Shown here one piece after another: positions 1-12,268 of a stretch of 64,000 nucleotides of DNA. The translations under genes were made by a program, and so were the position numbers. Source of the stretch: Anarhynchus alexandrinus. Taxonomy: Eukaryota; Chordata; Aves; Charadriiformes; Charadriidae. The notes under the pieces are model-generated. The model saw nothing but the letters and a program-made list of their open reading frames with translations, made no database searches and was not told the DNA's origin. The stretch spans positions 4,990,239 to 5,054,238 of the forward strand of contig VUYV01000053.1 in assembly GCA_008711295.1 (NCBI GenBank), read 5' to 3'. Numbering within the stretch: position 1 is the first letter of the stretch; each line of letters begins with the position of its first letter.

Positions 1-104
1 GAACTTAAAATGTTGAACTTCTAAAAATTGTTTATTTTTTTTAGACATTTAGCATTATTGGTTTACCTCAAGGTAATACAATAAATAGGATGAGTTACAT
101 AATG

Positions 105-189
105 TTTTGAAATGGTGTAGCGGTTTGTTCGATGATCTTCAAGGTCCTTTCCAACCTAAACCATTCTATGATTCTATAATTCTATGATT
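105..189 (+). mobile_element. CR1 LINE, 3' end fragment
   Basis: The stretch reads GATGATCTTCAAGGTCCTTT followed by CCAACCTAAACCATTCTATG and ends in degenerate copies of the octamer ATTCTATG. This is the 3' end of a CR1 non-LTR retrotransposon in sense orientation. CR1 copies are normally 5'-truncated and end in this octamer, which is common in birds. Only the last ~80 bases are present, with no coding part. It is one of the best clues to the host lineage. Confidence 0.85.
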
Positions 190-2039
190 ATCTGGTGATA
201 TCATGCTTTAATTCTTAAGATTGAGTCAATTCATGCAGAAGGTTTATCTGTACACCCAACAGATATATTTTCTTACCACTCTATAAACTGATGAAGAAAT
301 GCATGCTCTAAAGGGAGTATTAGTCCTACGAGTAGCTTGACATATGTTAGATTATGTTTATAGCCTGTGAAGTTATAAATTAGTCTAAGGATTTAGGTCT
401 GTGTAACTATGTAGGGAAAAAAAATAAAGTTAAAGAATAAGTAAAATTCTATTAAGTCCATGTCAGAAATAATCAGGTGATGCCCAATTAGTTAATCCAT
501 TCCATGGTCCATGAATACATGCACAGTCTTTTCTGAATTTGGATTAATTGTTGACTCAATCCCTGAGGAATTGACCTTTGAGGTCCCATGCTTTACAGCT
601 CTGTTGTATAGTACAACTAACTTGATTGTTAGAAATACGGGGAATGCACACATTCAGTTGAAGTTAGTGCAGTTTGCATGTTCATCATATTTTCAAAATC
701 AAGCCTTTGTTTTAGGAGTCACTGTTTGCATGTGGTGAGCAATTTTCTGTTTTTTCTACCACCCACTTGCACCCCGATGTCTTTCAAACATGGTACTCTT
801 CAGCTACGTAACGGTGTGTAAATGGTAATACTATACTAATGATAGCAGGTGAAAAAAATTAGGCAGAAGTTGGATTTGAAGTTGATTGTCTTCAATTTCT
901 CCATAGTTCATTCTTACCAATATACAGAGTCTCTTTTTCTATCATTCCTGCAGTAGTTAACACATTGGTGGGGACATATTTACCTTGTATCATAATCCCT
1001 TCTTTAATATTGTAGGCTTTAAAATTGTTTGGTTGAAAACTTTAAAAGCTTTTGTTGGAGGAGTTTGTATTACATGTACATCTGAAAAGAAAATCAAAAA
1101 AAGCACTGAAACTGATATTTCAGAATAAAATCCATCGTTTTGGGTATGAACATAAATGGGTCCCTTTCAAGTAGCATTTCTACATATACATTCCTTTATA
1201 TTCAAATACATGGGTATAAAGTAACTATCATCCTTAATTAGTCATACCTGAATATAAAACCAATTATTTGCTTTTGTGAATTATGTGGAAAATGCGGTTA
1301 GTAGGAGGACACACAGTCTCAACAAGAAAGTTAGAGATGCGTAGCCATAGATATTTGTGATACCGCTAGAGCAGTACCACATCATATTGGATAGTCACCT
1401 TTATTACCCCTAGCAATTGAACTTGTGGTAGCTCTCTAGTTGCCTATTTTGTTGCTGGCGTCTAAACAGTATCCACTATTAGATCTCATAGGAGTTTTAT
1501 GAAAATGCATGCAAAAGGTTGACTAAATGACACTCTTTATGTGAAACATGTTTTTTTTTCAGTATTACATTCAGGGAGTGCAACTTTATTAAGAACAGTT
1601 CTTAATATGTAAATTCTCAATTGCAGACAGTTTTTGCAATTCCCAAGCCACAGGCATCGTGGAAGGTGGATTTTTTCCTGTTTTATTTACCACTAGCATT
1701 TATATAGCGACTATCCACTCACTGTTTCGGTAGCTGAATCGCTAGCAGAGTCCTTATTACCCCTGGCTGACCAGAGAAGTCAGTGGATATTTGTTCAATA
1801 GCAGATGAGGCAAGCCAAGCATTTCCCCGTGTTTGATTTCCATCCTCTGCAGATTATCTCATCAGCTGCTGCAATTTAAGAGTTTGCTTCCCACTCCTGT
1901 TCCCTTCATAACCTTTGTAGTACCTCTAGCAAAGACAAAGTGTCCTACTCAGCAAAACATTTTGGAACAAACATAATTTCAGATAACTGAGATAAATATG
2001 TGAAAAATAAAGGGGAAAAACAAATTCCTACAAAACAAT
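190..2039. other. Non-coding, no gene recognised
   Basis: AT-rich unique-looking DNA. The open frame at 511-738 (+) has no recognisable motif and reads as chance. I looked here for the STK33 exons encoding the region N-terminal to the glycine loop and did not find one I could support. Confidence 0.5.
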
Positions 2040-3075
2040 GGGGATGCTTCCTAGAAAGCACATGGAAAGTTTCCTGGAAAGCACAAGGTAAATTCCTGGA
2101 AAGCAGAAGAGAGATTTCCTAGAAAATGGAGGGGATTTCCTGGAACGTATGAGGGTAGGTCCTGATGAGCCGTGGGGAGGGTTCCTACAAAGTAGAGGTG
2201 GGCTTTCTTAGTAAGCATATGGAAAACTTCCTGGAAAAAGTGAATGGAAAATTTCATAGAAAGCAGAGGGAGGTCTACACAGCCAAGAGGTGTTTCCTAG
2301 AAGGCACGTGGGGAAATTCCTGGAAATCAGTAGAGGGAATGTGTAGAAAGCAGAAGGAGGAGTTATTAGAAAGCATTTGGGTGGTGGGAATTCGTGGAAA
2401 GCAGGTGGGAAACTGGGAAGCTGCAAAGGAATTTCCTAGGAAGCACAAGGTAAATTTCCAGAAAGTAGGGACAGAATTCCTAGAAAGCAGAGGGGGATTT
2501 CCTAGAAAGCACATGGGGGAAACAACTGCAGAGCAGATTTCCTGAAAAGCAGAGTGGGAATGCCTAGAAAGCAGAGAGGGTAAAACATGGAAAACATGGG
2601 GGGAATTCTAGAAAGTGGAAGGTAGAAAAAGGAGGAGAACAGGGTGGGGTGTGTGGGGAGAACACCTGCAAAGGTGGAAAGCACCCAGAGAATTCCCAGA
2701 AAGCCAAAGGAGGGCTATTCTAGAAAGCACACTTGAAATTCCTAGAAAGCTGGAGTGTGAATTCCCAGAAAGCACATGAACAAGTCCTGTAAAGCAAAGG
2801 GGGAATTCCCAGAAATCATGTGCAAAATTATGGACATGTGGAAAATTGCCTAGAAAGCTGAAGGTTAATGCCTAGAAAGCAGAGAGATATTCCTGGAAAG
2901 TAGTGGAGTGCATTCCTAGAAAGAATGAGGTAAATTTCTACAAAGCACATTTTGAGGTGGGGATGGGCACTCCTAGAAAGCAGAAAGGAATTTTCCAGAA
3001 AGCATACGGGAATTTCATGGAAAGAGAGGAATTCCTCGATAACAATGACAGAATTCCAGGGAGACACAAGTGGTA
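2040..3075. repeat. Minisatellite, 22-23 bp unit, ~45 copies, with TTCN3GAA core
   Basis: About 1 kb of head-to-tail units with consensus close to TTCCTAGAAAGCAGAGGGGA. Successive CCTAGAAAGCA/CCTGGAAAGCA cores start near 2050, 2073, 2095, 2118, 2139, 2161, 2184, 2206 and 2230, a spacing of 21-24 bases. Copies are diverged by substitutions and small indels, so the array is not freshly homogenised. Most units hold the palindrome TTCCTAGAA or TTCCTGGAA, which fits the TTCN3GAA form bound by STAT dimers. The unit length is not a multiple of three, and the overlapping open frames on both strands (rich in FLGN/CFLG) are by-products of the repeat. It lies upstream of the first STK33 kinase exon, in intronic or 5' flanking DNA. 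Confidence 0.9.
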
Positions 3076-3709
3076 GCATGAGATCATCAAGATGGGTGAG
3101 GAGACAGGTTGGGTAGACTTTGCCCCCTTGGCAGGGACAATGTCACAGAGTGTTTGCTGTGGGTGTTGAATTGTGGTTAACATGCTCTGTGTACAGGCAT
3201 TTGCACAGATAAGCACATTTCTGAACTTTAGTCTTACCACAAATTCGACTTTGTAGGTATTTTGTTTCCAAAGTCATGTTTTTACTCACGTTGCTGTTCT
3301 AAGTCAAAACTATGCTAGCAATTTCTTTACACACTGACCACATTGTTCTTAATGTTCCAAAATTGCACCTTACCTGTTACTCCTCTGGGGTCGTGGTTAG
3401 TACGGTGACAGCTTATGGTACTCTGCAAGTGAAGTAGAAAACTCACACAGAACTCTACAAGTTGCTGGGCTTAAAACTCAGGTTAAGCATGCATGAAGAC
3501 TGAAACATAGTAGAAAAATCTGTAAATAATTTTGTTGAAAAATTAGGTTGCTTCTCTGCTATTAAAAACATTTTTTAAACATTTGACTGCAAAGTTAAGT
3601 TTACTTTAAATTCATGGATAATAAATATATTATCTTAAAACTTTTTAAAGCTGCAGTTATTTTTTATGATTATCTCTTTATTAAATCTATTCTTTTGGAA
3701 CATAAATAG
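3076..3709. other. Non-coding spacer between minisatellite and first STK33 exon
   Basis: No gene or repeat recognised. The last ~40 bases, with a T-rich stretch and ATAAATAG at the end, form the splice acceptor of the exon that starts at 3710. Confidence 0.5.
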
Positions 3710-3789
3710 GACAAGGCAGCTTTGGGGTGGTAACTGAAGTAAAACAGAGGACTACTGGCAAAAGATGGGCCATCAAAAAGAGGAGAAAG
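3710..3789 (+). pseudogene. STK33: STK33 exon: glycine-rich loop and VAIK lysine
   Basis: The exon follows ATAAATAG and ends at GTAAAT. It is 80 bases: two bases completing a split Gly codon plus 26 codons. It reads QGSFGVVTEVKQ then TTGKRWAIKKRRK. GxGSFGxV is the ATP-binding loop and the Lys in WAIKK is the ATP-anchoring lysine of strand beta-3. The frame is intact and both splice signals are present. The preceding exon should end in a single G, but no convincing candidate was found upstream. Confidence 0.88.
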
Positions 3790-4790
3790 GTAAATATAAT
3801 GTAGATAGGTGATTTTCTTTAAAGTGTTGTTAGCTTTCTTATGATCAGATGATTCTTTTTTTTGGTTTCCAATCTCTGTTTGAGCACCAAGATGTCATAT
3901 TCGATCCAGAATTTCTCTTTTCACCTATGTAGATGTTTATTCTCATTTTTCAGGTATTATTTTGTCTCTTAGTCATTGTTGCTGTAGCAGAACCTAGAAG
4001 CAGCATGAGTTTTTAAAATACTGAAACTCTGTTGTCTAACCATGTAAGTTAGGGCTCTTATTCCTTCACAAAAGAATAACTGAAAAGATGATTCCAAACT
4101 ATCCAAATCTGATCAAAGAATATATGCAGTTGAAAGGTGTTTCTTTTTTAAGCATTTATTTTTATTTTTAAACATAATGTATGGTACAAATTAGGAACAC
4201 AAAGTGTTACATTCACAAGTCAGTATGAATGTAGTGGTACAACATTATGCCTAAAGTTTTGTGGCTGCATGATGAATCCTGAAACTCGCAATTTACCTTT
4301 ACTTACAATTTATTTTGTTCCTCTTGATATTCTAAACTTTTCAAATTGTTAAATTGGCAATAATAAATTTGTTTAAATTTTGGTTTATTTAACAAGTTAG
4401 AAAAATACTGCACTTCAGTGTTTGTTAGCACATGGCAGCTATGGCAGTACTGGGTATGATTGTGTTTAAATGGGATACTCTTATGTAGGGTAGATTGAAT
4501 TGTTTCGTCTCATTGATGCCACACAAATCCATCATGTTATTGGTGGGTACTGGGATGCTTGGTGCTCTGTAAAATAATTTTTTCCTCATTTGGTCTCATT
4601 CATATATTTGTGAGATCATGGGTATTATCTCCACTGAGCTTGTCAGCTTCCAGTGTGAGTAATTACATTTTGTTTAACTCCATTGTCCCAACATCTTTCT
4701 TTTTTGTTCACTTTAGATGCTTATTAAACATCACCTATTCTATTTAAGTAAAGTCTTTTTTTATTTTTTGTTTCATAGGTACAAGGTGTG

Positions 4791-4846
4791 TTTGGATAGT
4801 GTAAAAATGGTTGCATACAATCACAACCATTTTCACACTACTCAAA
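4791..4846 (+). other. Intronic hairpin, possible small-RNA precursor or MITE remnant
   Basis: TAGTGTAAAAATGGTTG (4797-4813) pairs with CAACCATTTTCACACTA (4824-4840) with one mismatch across 17 pairs and a 10-base loop. With a small bulge the stem continues outward (TTTGGA against CTCAAA). It sits in the intron after the glycine-loop exon. I do not recognise it as a known microRNA. It could also be a tiny palindromic transposon remnant. Confidence 0.5.
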
Positions 4847-5092
4847 TTTGAAGGCTTACAGAATATTTTGTGGAATTGTGTATTTAAAACTGTAAGATGT
4901 TATGGGACATATTTATTAGATCAATGCAAGCAATATTGAAATACACTAGGATTTACTTGGTAGTCAAATTTCTGAGTGTAAGACTGATTAATTTCTTTAA
5001 AATATCCTATGGCTTTTTAAAAAATAAATTGTTATTGTTGAAAAAAATAATATTGTCATGTTTGTAAAATGTGTTTCCCATCAATAACTAAG

Positions 5093-5196
5093 AGTGGAAT
5101 TTCTGCCATGAAGCTACTTGAACGGGAATGAGCATCTTAAAAAGAGTGAACCGTGATCGTATAATAGACTTGGAAGAGCTGTTTGAGACACCAAAG
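5093..5196 (+). pseudogene. STK33: STK33 exon: alpha-C helix, one-base deletion
   Basis: The exon lies between CTAAG and GTAAGA. The first part reads SGISAMKLLERE, and after 5128 the same exon continues one frame over as SILKRVNRDRIIDLEELFE then TPK. The family has a Val codon at the junction (LEREVNILK in the human protein), so GAA-GTG has become GAA-TG. The exon is 104 bases. Both neighbours need phase 0 at its ends, and 35 codons would need 105, so length and frame agree on one lost base. Read through, the next codon is TGA (5129-5131). The Glu of LERE is the alpha-C residue that pairs with the VAIK lysine. Confidence 0.86.
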
Positions 5197-6379
5197 GTAA
5201 GATTTCATTACTTGCTGCACTGGTGTCAGTAGACTGAAAAACAAACAAAGAACCATCTCTGTTCCATGGTAAGTCATCATGCATTTTATTTAACAGTTTT
5301 GTAATTTGATACAAATCTTACAGCTCTTGACCAAAACATTGTGGAAATATTTATATTTTACTTTCCTCTAAATGCCTGCAAAGCCACTGTTGCTAGTAAT
5401 ATGAACTAGCAGTTCAACAGAGGACAAAAGCAGTTTATGTCAAGGGAAATACCTGACTAAGCCTGCTTTGTTTGCTGGTCTCTGATAGCCAGAGACAATT
5501 ACTACAGGCTGGCTTTTTATTTCTTCCTTCTTCCAATTCTCATATCTTTTTTCTCCTATTCTATTAAGAACTATTGCAACAATATTTAAATACAGTCACC
5601 ATGAAAATTCCTCTGCTTGTTTGCTGTAGTGCTCTGTAAGGAAGGTGGTCCTCTTGTGTGTCCGTAGCATTTCTAACAAGGGGAAACATCAGCCGATGTC
5701 TTTCCATTGTTTATAGATGTCTGTTGTTTCAGTAACTGTTATCAAACCAAGGCATGGTGGAAATCTTATTTTTGAGGTTAAATTGCTACTATTCTGTCTT
5801 TAACTTACTGTGTTACTTGTTGGAAAGGTGTTATTGCTAAGCTGAACAGAAAAGTTCTCAGGACTTTATGATGACAGCACCATATTATAAATATTGCAGT
5901 AACACACGCAAAAAAATATTCACTGTAAGTGTGGGGTTTTTTTGTTGGGGTATTGAATTGGTCAGAAGTCTTATTTGAGTAATGTATTACAGTTTTGATT
6001 CCTACTTGCTGAGAAGTGTTTTTTCAAATGTTGGTACTTAGGCTTTCTGTAAAAGCCATTGATGATGCACTGAATGGAAAAGGCTGTTAGCTAAATCCAT
6101 ACTTAGTCTTTGTTTTGAAATCATAGTATTTTTATACCTTTTTAAAGTGTAAGTGTTTTGAAAGCTTGAGAGTTTCTTGTAGTAAGCACTGGTGATATTT
6201 GCGGCAGGTCAATTGTCTTCTGTCTTCTGTTTTCTGTTCATAAAATACTAAGTGCTTTGGGGTTCTAGGTCATCACTGCAGCTGGAGCACCGCTATTAAT
6301 TATATATATTGTTATTACATTAGAAGAAACTAAACTCAGAAATAACAAAATCCTTACATTCTCTCTTTATTAACATTAG

Positions 6380-6523
<144 letters not shown>

Positions 6524-7543
6524 TAAGTTCCTCTGTCTCTCCCATATGTTCATTGATTTCAAGTGTTCATACATTTAACAACAGTTACTGATTGCTATTC
6601 TGATCTATTATTTATTTTATAGTATAAAGATAGTCCGGTAAAGAACAAGTAAAATATACTACATGAAAGTTTTTTTGAACTTTATTTTTCTTACAGATGC
6701 AATAACTGCTACCATATTTTCTTTTCTTTTATTTCTCTTTCCGTACCAGCTATGAATAACATGTATTCCTAACTTGCAACTGCTTTGCATTATAACATTA
6801 ACTTAGTTTAGTTGTTAAGTGTATAGTCTATTACAGGAGGTAAAAAACAAGAAGTGGGTTGTTTCTGATACTTCTTATCAGTATGTGTTGTATTTAGGAC
6901 TCAGTAAACATCAGCGTTTTCATCCACCACATAGAAGCACTACAGTTCTGCTCAGTCCACAATAGAGTTTACCTATCTGTCCAAAGATTTAGAATTGGTA
7001 GATAGTGTAGGATTGTGAGTAATTCTGGAGCTTTTTACACAGAAATCATTAATCTCTGTTACTGCATACTACTTCTAGGAATCCTTAATTTCTTTCCATA
7101 GCGATATACAGGGTTATGGAATGGTACCTTGTTTAGAGCCTTGTCTCTTCTCTGTACTCACTGGAAGGGCAAAAACTTCTATTGGTTTTGGATAAGAAAA
7201 TGAACTGCAGGTATGAAAACATGTGCAAATTTGATAATTATACAATATACTACTTTTTTGTTAGATGATGGCAGGTGACCTACTGATATTAAAGACTGAA
7301 CCAATATGAACTTTTTCCTTTATTACAGGATTGTGGGGAGGAATGAGATTTGAAAATTTGAAATACTTATATGACTCCCTGAGTGAAATGGAAAGTATGC
7401 TTTTGGTTAGGCTTTCAGTAGTTCAGAGTAAAATGCACTGGAATTGATCAAAGAAATTACTCAATCGAAAGAGTTTAAAACATTTCTGTCAGAATATCTT
7501 CACTGCAACTGATAACATTTTATTTCTTACTCTCTCTTGGCAG

Positions 7544-7632
7544 ATATTGTTCACTGAGATCTAAAACTGGAAAACATTTTAGTTAAAAGCAGTGACATCA
7601 ATGAAGCAAATGAAATGAAATTAAATATAAAG
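7544..7632 (+). pseudogene. STK33: STK33 exon: catalytic loop with in-frame TGA in HRD
   Basis: It follows TCTCTTGGCAG and ends at GTAAGA. It reads (D)IVH-stop-DLKLENILVKSS and then DINEANEMKLNIK. The motif should be HRDLKLEN, the catalytic loop with the general-base Asp. The Arg codon is TGA at 7555-7557, one C-to-T change from CGA, a typical CpG decay. The length of 89 bases (two plus 29 codons) and both splice sites are normal, so apart from this codon the exon is well preserved. Confidence 0.9.
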
Positions 7633-10600
7633 GTAAGACGACAATTGTAGCAGTTCTGCTTCAAGAACTGGTTTTAATATCCACGTATTACTGGGAGACC
7701 TGACTTTGATACCTATTAGCAGCTTTTGAAATGAGCTACTAAATGGTGTTATTAGGGGGAAAAAAATCATTTTGGAAGCTAAGTGCCACTGCTGAAAAAG
7801 GCTTTTTTTTTTAAAAAAAGGTAAGTATATTTCCAGATCAATTAAAAAAAAAAATCCTTAAAGTAACCATACCTTGTTCATCTAGATCTACATTAGTACA
7901 GTTCCAAGCTGTTAGTTGCAGGAAGCCAGCAGATCCTGTAAGATGTAATTAATTTTTAAATTAGGAATATTGTCGATTTAATATAAATCTGCTAGTATTT
8001 AGACTATTTAGACTGTGTCCTTGATTGAAATACAAATATATTATAGGATTCTTTTGATATTAATAAATATTTACTACCTAAACACAATGTGCTTACATCT
8101 TTTTACTGAAAAAAAAGTCTTTGATGCTTAATAAATCATGTGCTATATATCCATTGTTGATTTGCTGTCTTAGTAGTAGTTACTGTGAAAATGTAGGCTG
8201 CTTCTAAAATAACCGTGTAGAATTGAATTATTGGATCTTGAATGTACTGTCTTGGGTAGAAAAGCCCATGTTGAGAAACGTTTCAGATACTGAAGGGTGT
8301 GGACAACTGAGTAATTCACAATGGGAGAAACTGAGGGTACAGAACTGTGTTTGCTGTGTTTCTTATATGGGTCCTGACTGCTTCCAGTGTTTTGCATCAA
8401 AAAAGACAGAGTTTAAGTAATTTTTTATGAGGAAAGGTGACTCTCTGAAAGAAAATAATCAGGTTTCCGGTTTGCTTTTTGTGGATAGGTGGAGTATTAT
8501 ACCTCTATGGAAGAATGCTGTGAGTGATTTTCTTTTTTTTTTTTTATCATATTGCATTTTGAATATCAGAACTTCTCATGGTTTTGTCACATGGGGAAGG
8601 GAAGAACAAAGTCAGTTTAGGTAATGACAATTGATTCTAGGACACCCAAAAAGCCTGTGAGGGGCTACTAGAGTATAGGAGCTGCTACCTTCCCTCCCTG
8701 CCATTTCCCCCCGTTAAGAAAATTGCAGTGGCTGAATTGTAATATCCTGGAATGCAGAAATACTAAATTTGTGACAAAACCTCACTTATTTCATCATCGT
8801 GTACAGCATGACTCTAATATTTTAAAACAGCTTTTCTTAGTTCCAGGGCTTTGATATTGTGCTGCTTATAGCATGGCAGTTGATTGAAAGACACAGACTT
8901 TAACTTTGTCCCCTTACAGGTAACTTTTAGAGGCAACCATAATTTGGTCCCATCTCATCTCACTTTCATTTCACTCATATCTCAAATACGTGGTTCTTAA
9001 AAGGGTGAGGAGACAAAATGCAATAATTTTATTCCTTCCTAATATGTTAACTAATGTAAACTTGAGGAAGTAGTTTTCACTCATAGACACCAGTAACATG
9101 AAAAGGAGCAACTCAGTTTCTTGGTTTTGCTTTTTTTTTTAAAAAAAAACCCAACCAAACAAAAAAACAACCAACAAAACCAAGCCCCCCAAAACCCTCA
9201 AAACCACCCCAGCTTTGTACTTAAAACTTTGCCAAATGTAAAGATTTTTTTGAGGATTGGGAGAGGGTGAACACACAAATGTCTGTTCCAGTGAATTCCA
9301 GGATTATAAATGGACAAGAGAAAAAAGTTAGTGTTTCTAAATGTGGGTGTATTCTTGCTCTCTCTCAATTTGCTCATTCTATTTCCATATAGAATAAAAT
9401 TAGTTTGGTTCATCTTAAACAAAAGCAAAAGTAACATTCTCCGGTTTTAGTTAAGATTTTCCAGCCATCACCTTTTGGTTGAATGTTGGAGCTGGTCGTG
9501 TATGCTGACGTCTGGTTCGGACCAACAGAACAGCAAACAGAAAACTGCCCCCAGGAAGTGAAATTTTCATTTTGCATGTTCTTTTTCTTAAAGACCAGCT
9601 TGAGAGACAGTGGAATCCATATCAGTGTAGTGGACAAGCACAAATGCATTTGTGCAATATAATATGAGATGCAAATTTTAGTGGGCCAAAGCTGCTGACC
9701 CACTGAGTGGCTGGCCCTGAAACGCTGCCCTGAAGGTGGTGGTGGTGGAAGATCTGCTGCTTAGTTGGGTTTCAGCCATGCCAAGCATCATCTCTTTCTG
9801 GTGGAGATGAAGGAGGCACATTTCCAGCCATTTGTCTTTCCTGCTGCTATGTGTCCTGACAGCTTTAAGGAGGAACGGACCCACCGAGAGCATGCTGTAA
9901 CCAATTCTTCATTGGTTGAGAATTTGAGTAGCATTTAAGGTTGTGCCATCCTTTAAGCCTGCCTTGGAGGGTTCATGGATACTTGAAGCCTAGACAAAGT
10001 TGACAGGAAACATTACAGTCCAAAGTATCTGAAATCAAGTGCATGTGGTTTTTGTAAATGTGCCATTGGTGGCCAGAGATAATCAGAGATACAAAGAGCC
10101 ATTTTAATGCAATGTAACTAATTCTTTTCAAACTCCCTTCTGCCTAAGAGAGACAGAAGAACTCCATGTTTCTCAAGTACTCATGGGAAAAGAGGTACAA
10201 CTGTTGCACACCAGCTGAGGACTGCTGCCAATTGCTGCTTGGGTCAGTTGATTTCAGAGGATGCTCTCGCTCCACTCATTATCCAGTTCCTAAAGCAGAT
10301 GAGTAAGCAGGTCCCTACAGTGAGGACAAATAGCTCTCACAGCCGATCATACCTCTTCAGAGTGAAAGCAGTGACATGCTGTGTTATGCAGGGAGTCACT
10401 TTATAATCAATAGCTACAGGCTGCATGAAATTAACTCTATGTCTACTACAACAAAGGCAGGCAGCAGTTAGGCAAGATTTTGTTCAGATTGTAGATGTTG
10501 CTGTAGAGGAGTCTGGGTTCTTGATTGATGATGTTCCTTGATGATGCTGTACTGTTCATTGTCATGCACTTCTTTTCTGCTGGTTTTTTTTTTCCTTCTG

Positions 10601-11459
10601 CTCCCCTAGCCCATCAGGTACTCATTATAATCTCTTAGGTGATATGAAGCACTAATTTCTTCTTATTTTCTCATGAGCTTTTTCATGCCCTCCATGCAGG
10701 TAACACCCACTTTGCATTTCCATTCTACATGTTGTTGTCTTCAAACTGTCTCAATCTACCTTATATTATTGCTAAGTTAAGTTCAGTGCAAGTAACATAT
10801 TCCACTGTTACAAGGTCAGCTTTTTCTCTGTTGCTGGATGTTTTTGAAGCCAACAGTGCCAGCTGAATCACAGTACCTCCCTCTGGTTACGTAAAGCGAA
10901 GTTGTAACTTTTGATGTGTTGCAGAAACCTTTAGGAATCTCCAGCTGAACACTGGGATTAAATTCTAAACCATTTTTTTTCTTAGAATATTCCACCCAAA
11001 CAATGTGTCTATTCCAGTGTATGACACTGATTATTATTTGTTGTTGAAATGGAAGTTGAAAAAAAAACACCATGAAAGCAGGTAATTATGATGTAGCCTG
11101 TCCAAAGGACATGCTTTTCAGGTTTTTATTCTTTGCTTATTTAGGCAATGAATGCTTTGCATTCCATAATATAAAGATTTTTACCCCTTTCTGATTTATA
11201 CTGCATGCTGTAATATACTTCACTTCGTTATCCAATACAGCACTCATTTTTTAATTCTGTGAAGTTCTTTTCCTCAATGGTCTATACTAGCAATGCATTT
11301 CACAGCTTGGTTATAACAGAAAGAAGCAAAAAAGAAATCCTTTTTGGAGGAAGATAATTAGTCCTTCTGACATTTTGATTGATGAAATACTAGTAATATT
11401 AAATACTTATTTAAGTGAGGGGGTTGCATGGGATGAAATTACTTTCCAATTTACTAATC
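7633..11459. other. Intronic, no gene recognised
   Basis: This begins the large intron after the catalytic-loop exon, the interval where the missing DFG exon should lie. Short open frames on both strands (8223-8420 +, 9410-9893 -, 10816-11073 -) show no domain. The stretch 9129-9212 is low-complexity A/C-rich. Confidence 0.5.
9129..9212. repeat. A/C-rich low-complexity stretch
   Basis: A T-run and A-run followed by imperfect AAAC/AACC repeats and a short C-run. It is low-complexity and may be the decayed tail of a retroposon. Confidence 0.7.
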
Positions 11460-12268
11460 ATGACAGAAACATAGAGTCTCAACACTGGAAGGGACCTCAA
11501 GTCATTTGATTTATTTCTCTGTCCAAAGAAAGAAGCAGCTATACTTAAGTCTTTTCTGATGAATATTTGTGTAAAGTGTACTTAAAGACCTCCAGTAATG
11601 GAGACTCTGTAATCTTTCCAGGCACTCTATTCTGATGCTTCATTATCCTCCTAGAAATTTTTCCTCCTGTCTGCCCTGAACCTTCAGTTTGACAATCAGC
11701 TTAAACTTATACCTACAGGCCATGATCTAATCACTTTTTTCATTATAAATTTTCAGTTAACTCACCTGCAGCCACATAATTGCTAGAGCTGACCTAAGGG
11801 AGGTGGTGGGAGCCTATGCGTGGGGCTAAGGAAAAAGGTAGAAGTGTGCTTCATATTTTCAGACTATTATTTCTCACCCTATCCACCATGGATATGAAGA
11901 ACAGGTAGCCACTTCTCTATTTTCAGCAATCTGGTATCATGTTTCTACCTTGGTCTCTAGGTCTTTAGACTAAACAAAAAGAATTTTCTCAGTTCTGTCC
12001 TGCGTTTCCAATCTTTGTAATTGACTCACCATGCTCGTTCGGTACACATTATGTTAAAATGGCACTATCCAAAAGTGAGCACAACATCTAGTTGAAGCCT
12101 CACCAGTGCTGGCCTGAGTGGAAGGATTGTTTTGTGTGTACTGCGGACCTGAGGCTTGTGGCTAAAACACAGGTGATGACTGTCTTTTTGTAATTTATGT
12201 AAGGACTCTGAAGTCCACGTAAAAGAGCACGAGGGAAGCGCTGGCAATCAGGCCGTTGGCCTGTTTTT
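11460..12268 (-). mobile_element. Ancient L3/CR1-type LINE, 3' part
   Basis: Read on the + strand it opens CTGGAAGGGACCTCAAGTCA, the complement of a CR1-type 3' end. It continues with recognisable CR1 text such as TCCTCCTAGAAATTTTTCCT and, near 12077-12110, CACAACATCTAGTTGAAGCC. On the minus strand at about 12075-12120 this translates as PALVRLQLD, matching the ALVRPQLEY block at the end of the CR1 reverse transcriptase. Substitutions and indels are many, so the copy is old. It lies antisense to STK33 inside the intron that lacks the DFG exon. Confidence 0.8.

Noticed and set aside
1120..1160. Possible upstream STK33 exon ending KIHRFG before GTATGA
   Set aside because: It would be only about 20 bases long with a weak match to the family; not supportable.
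2051..2684. Several overlapping open frames on both strands in the minisatellite
   Set aside because: They arise from the 22-23 bp repeat, run on both strands in several frames, and have low-complexity composition (FLGN, CFLG).
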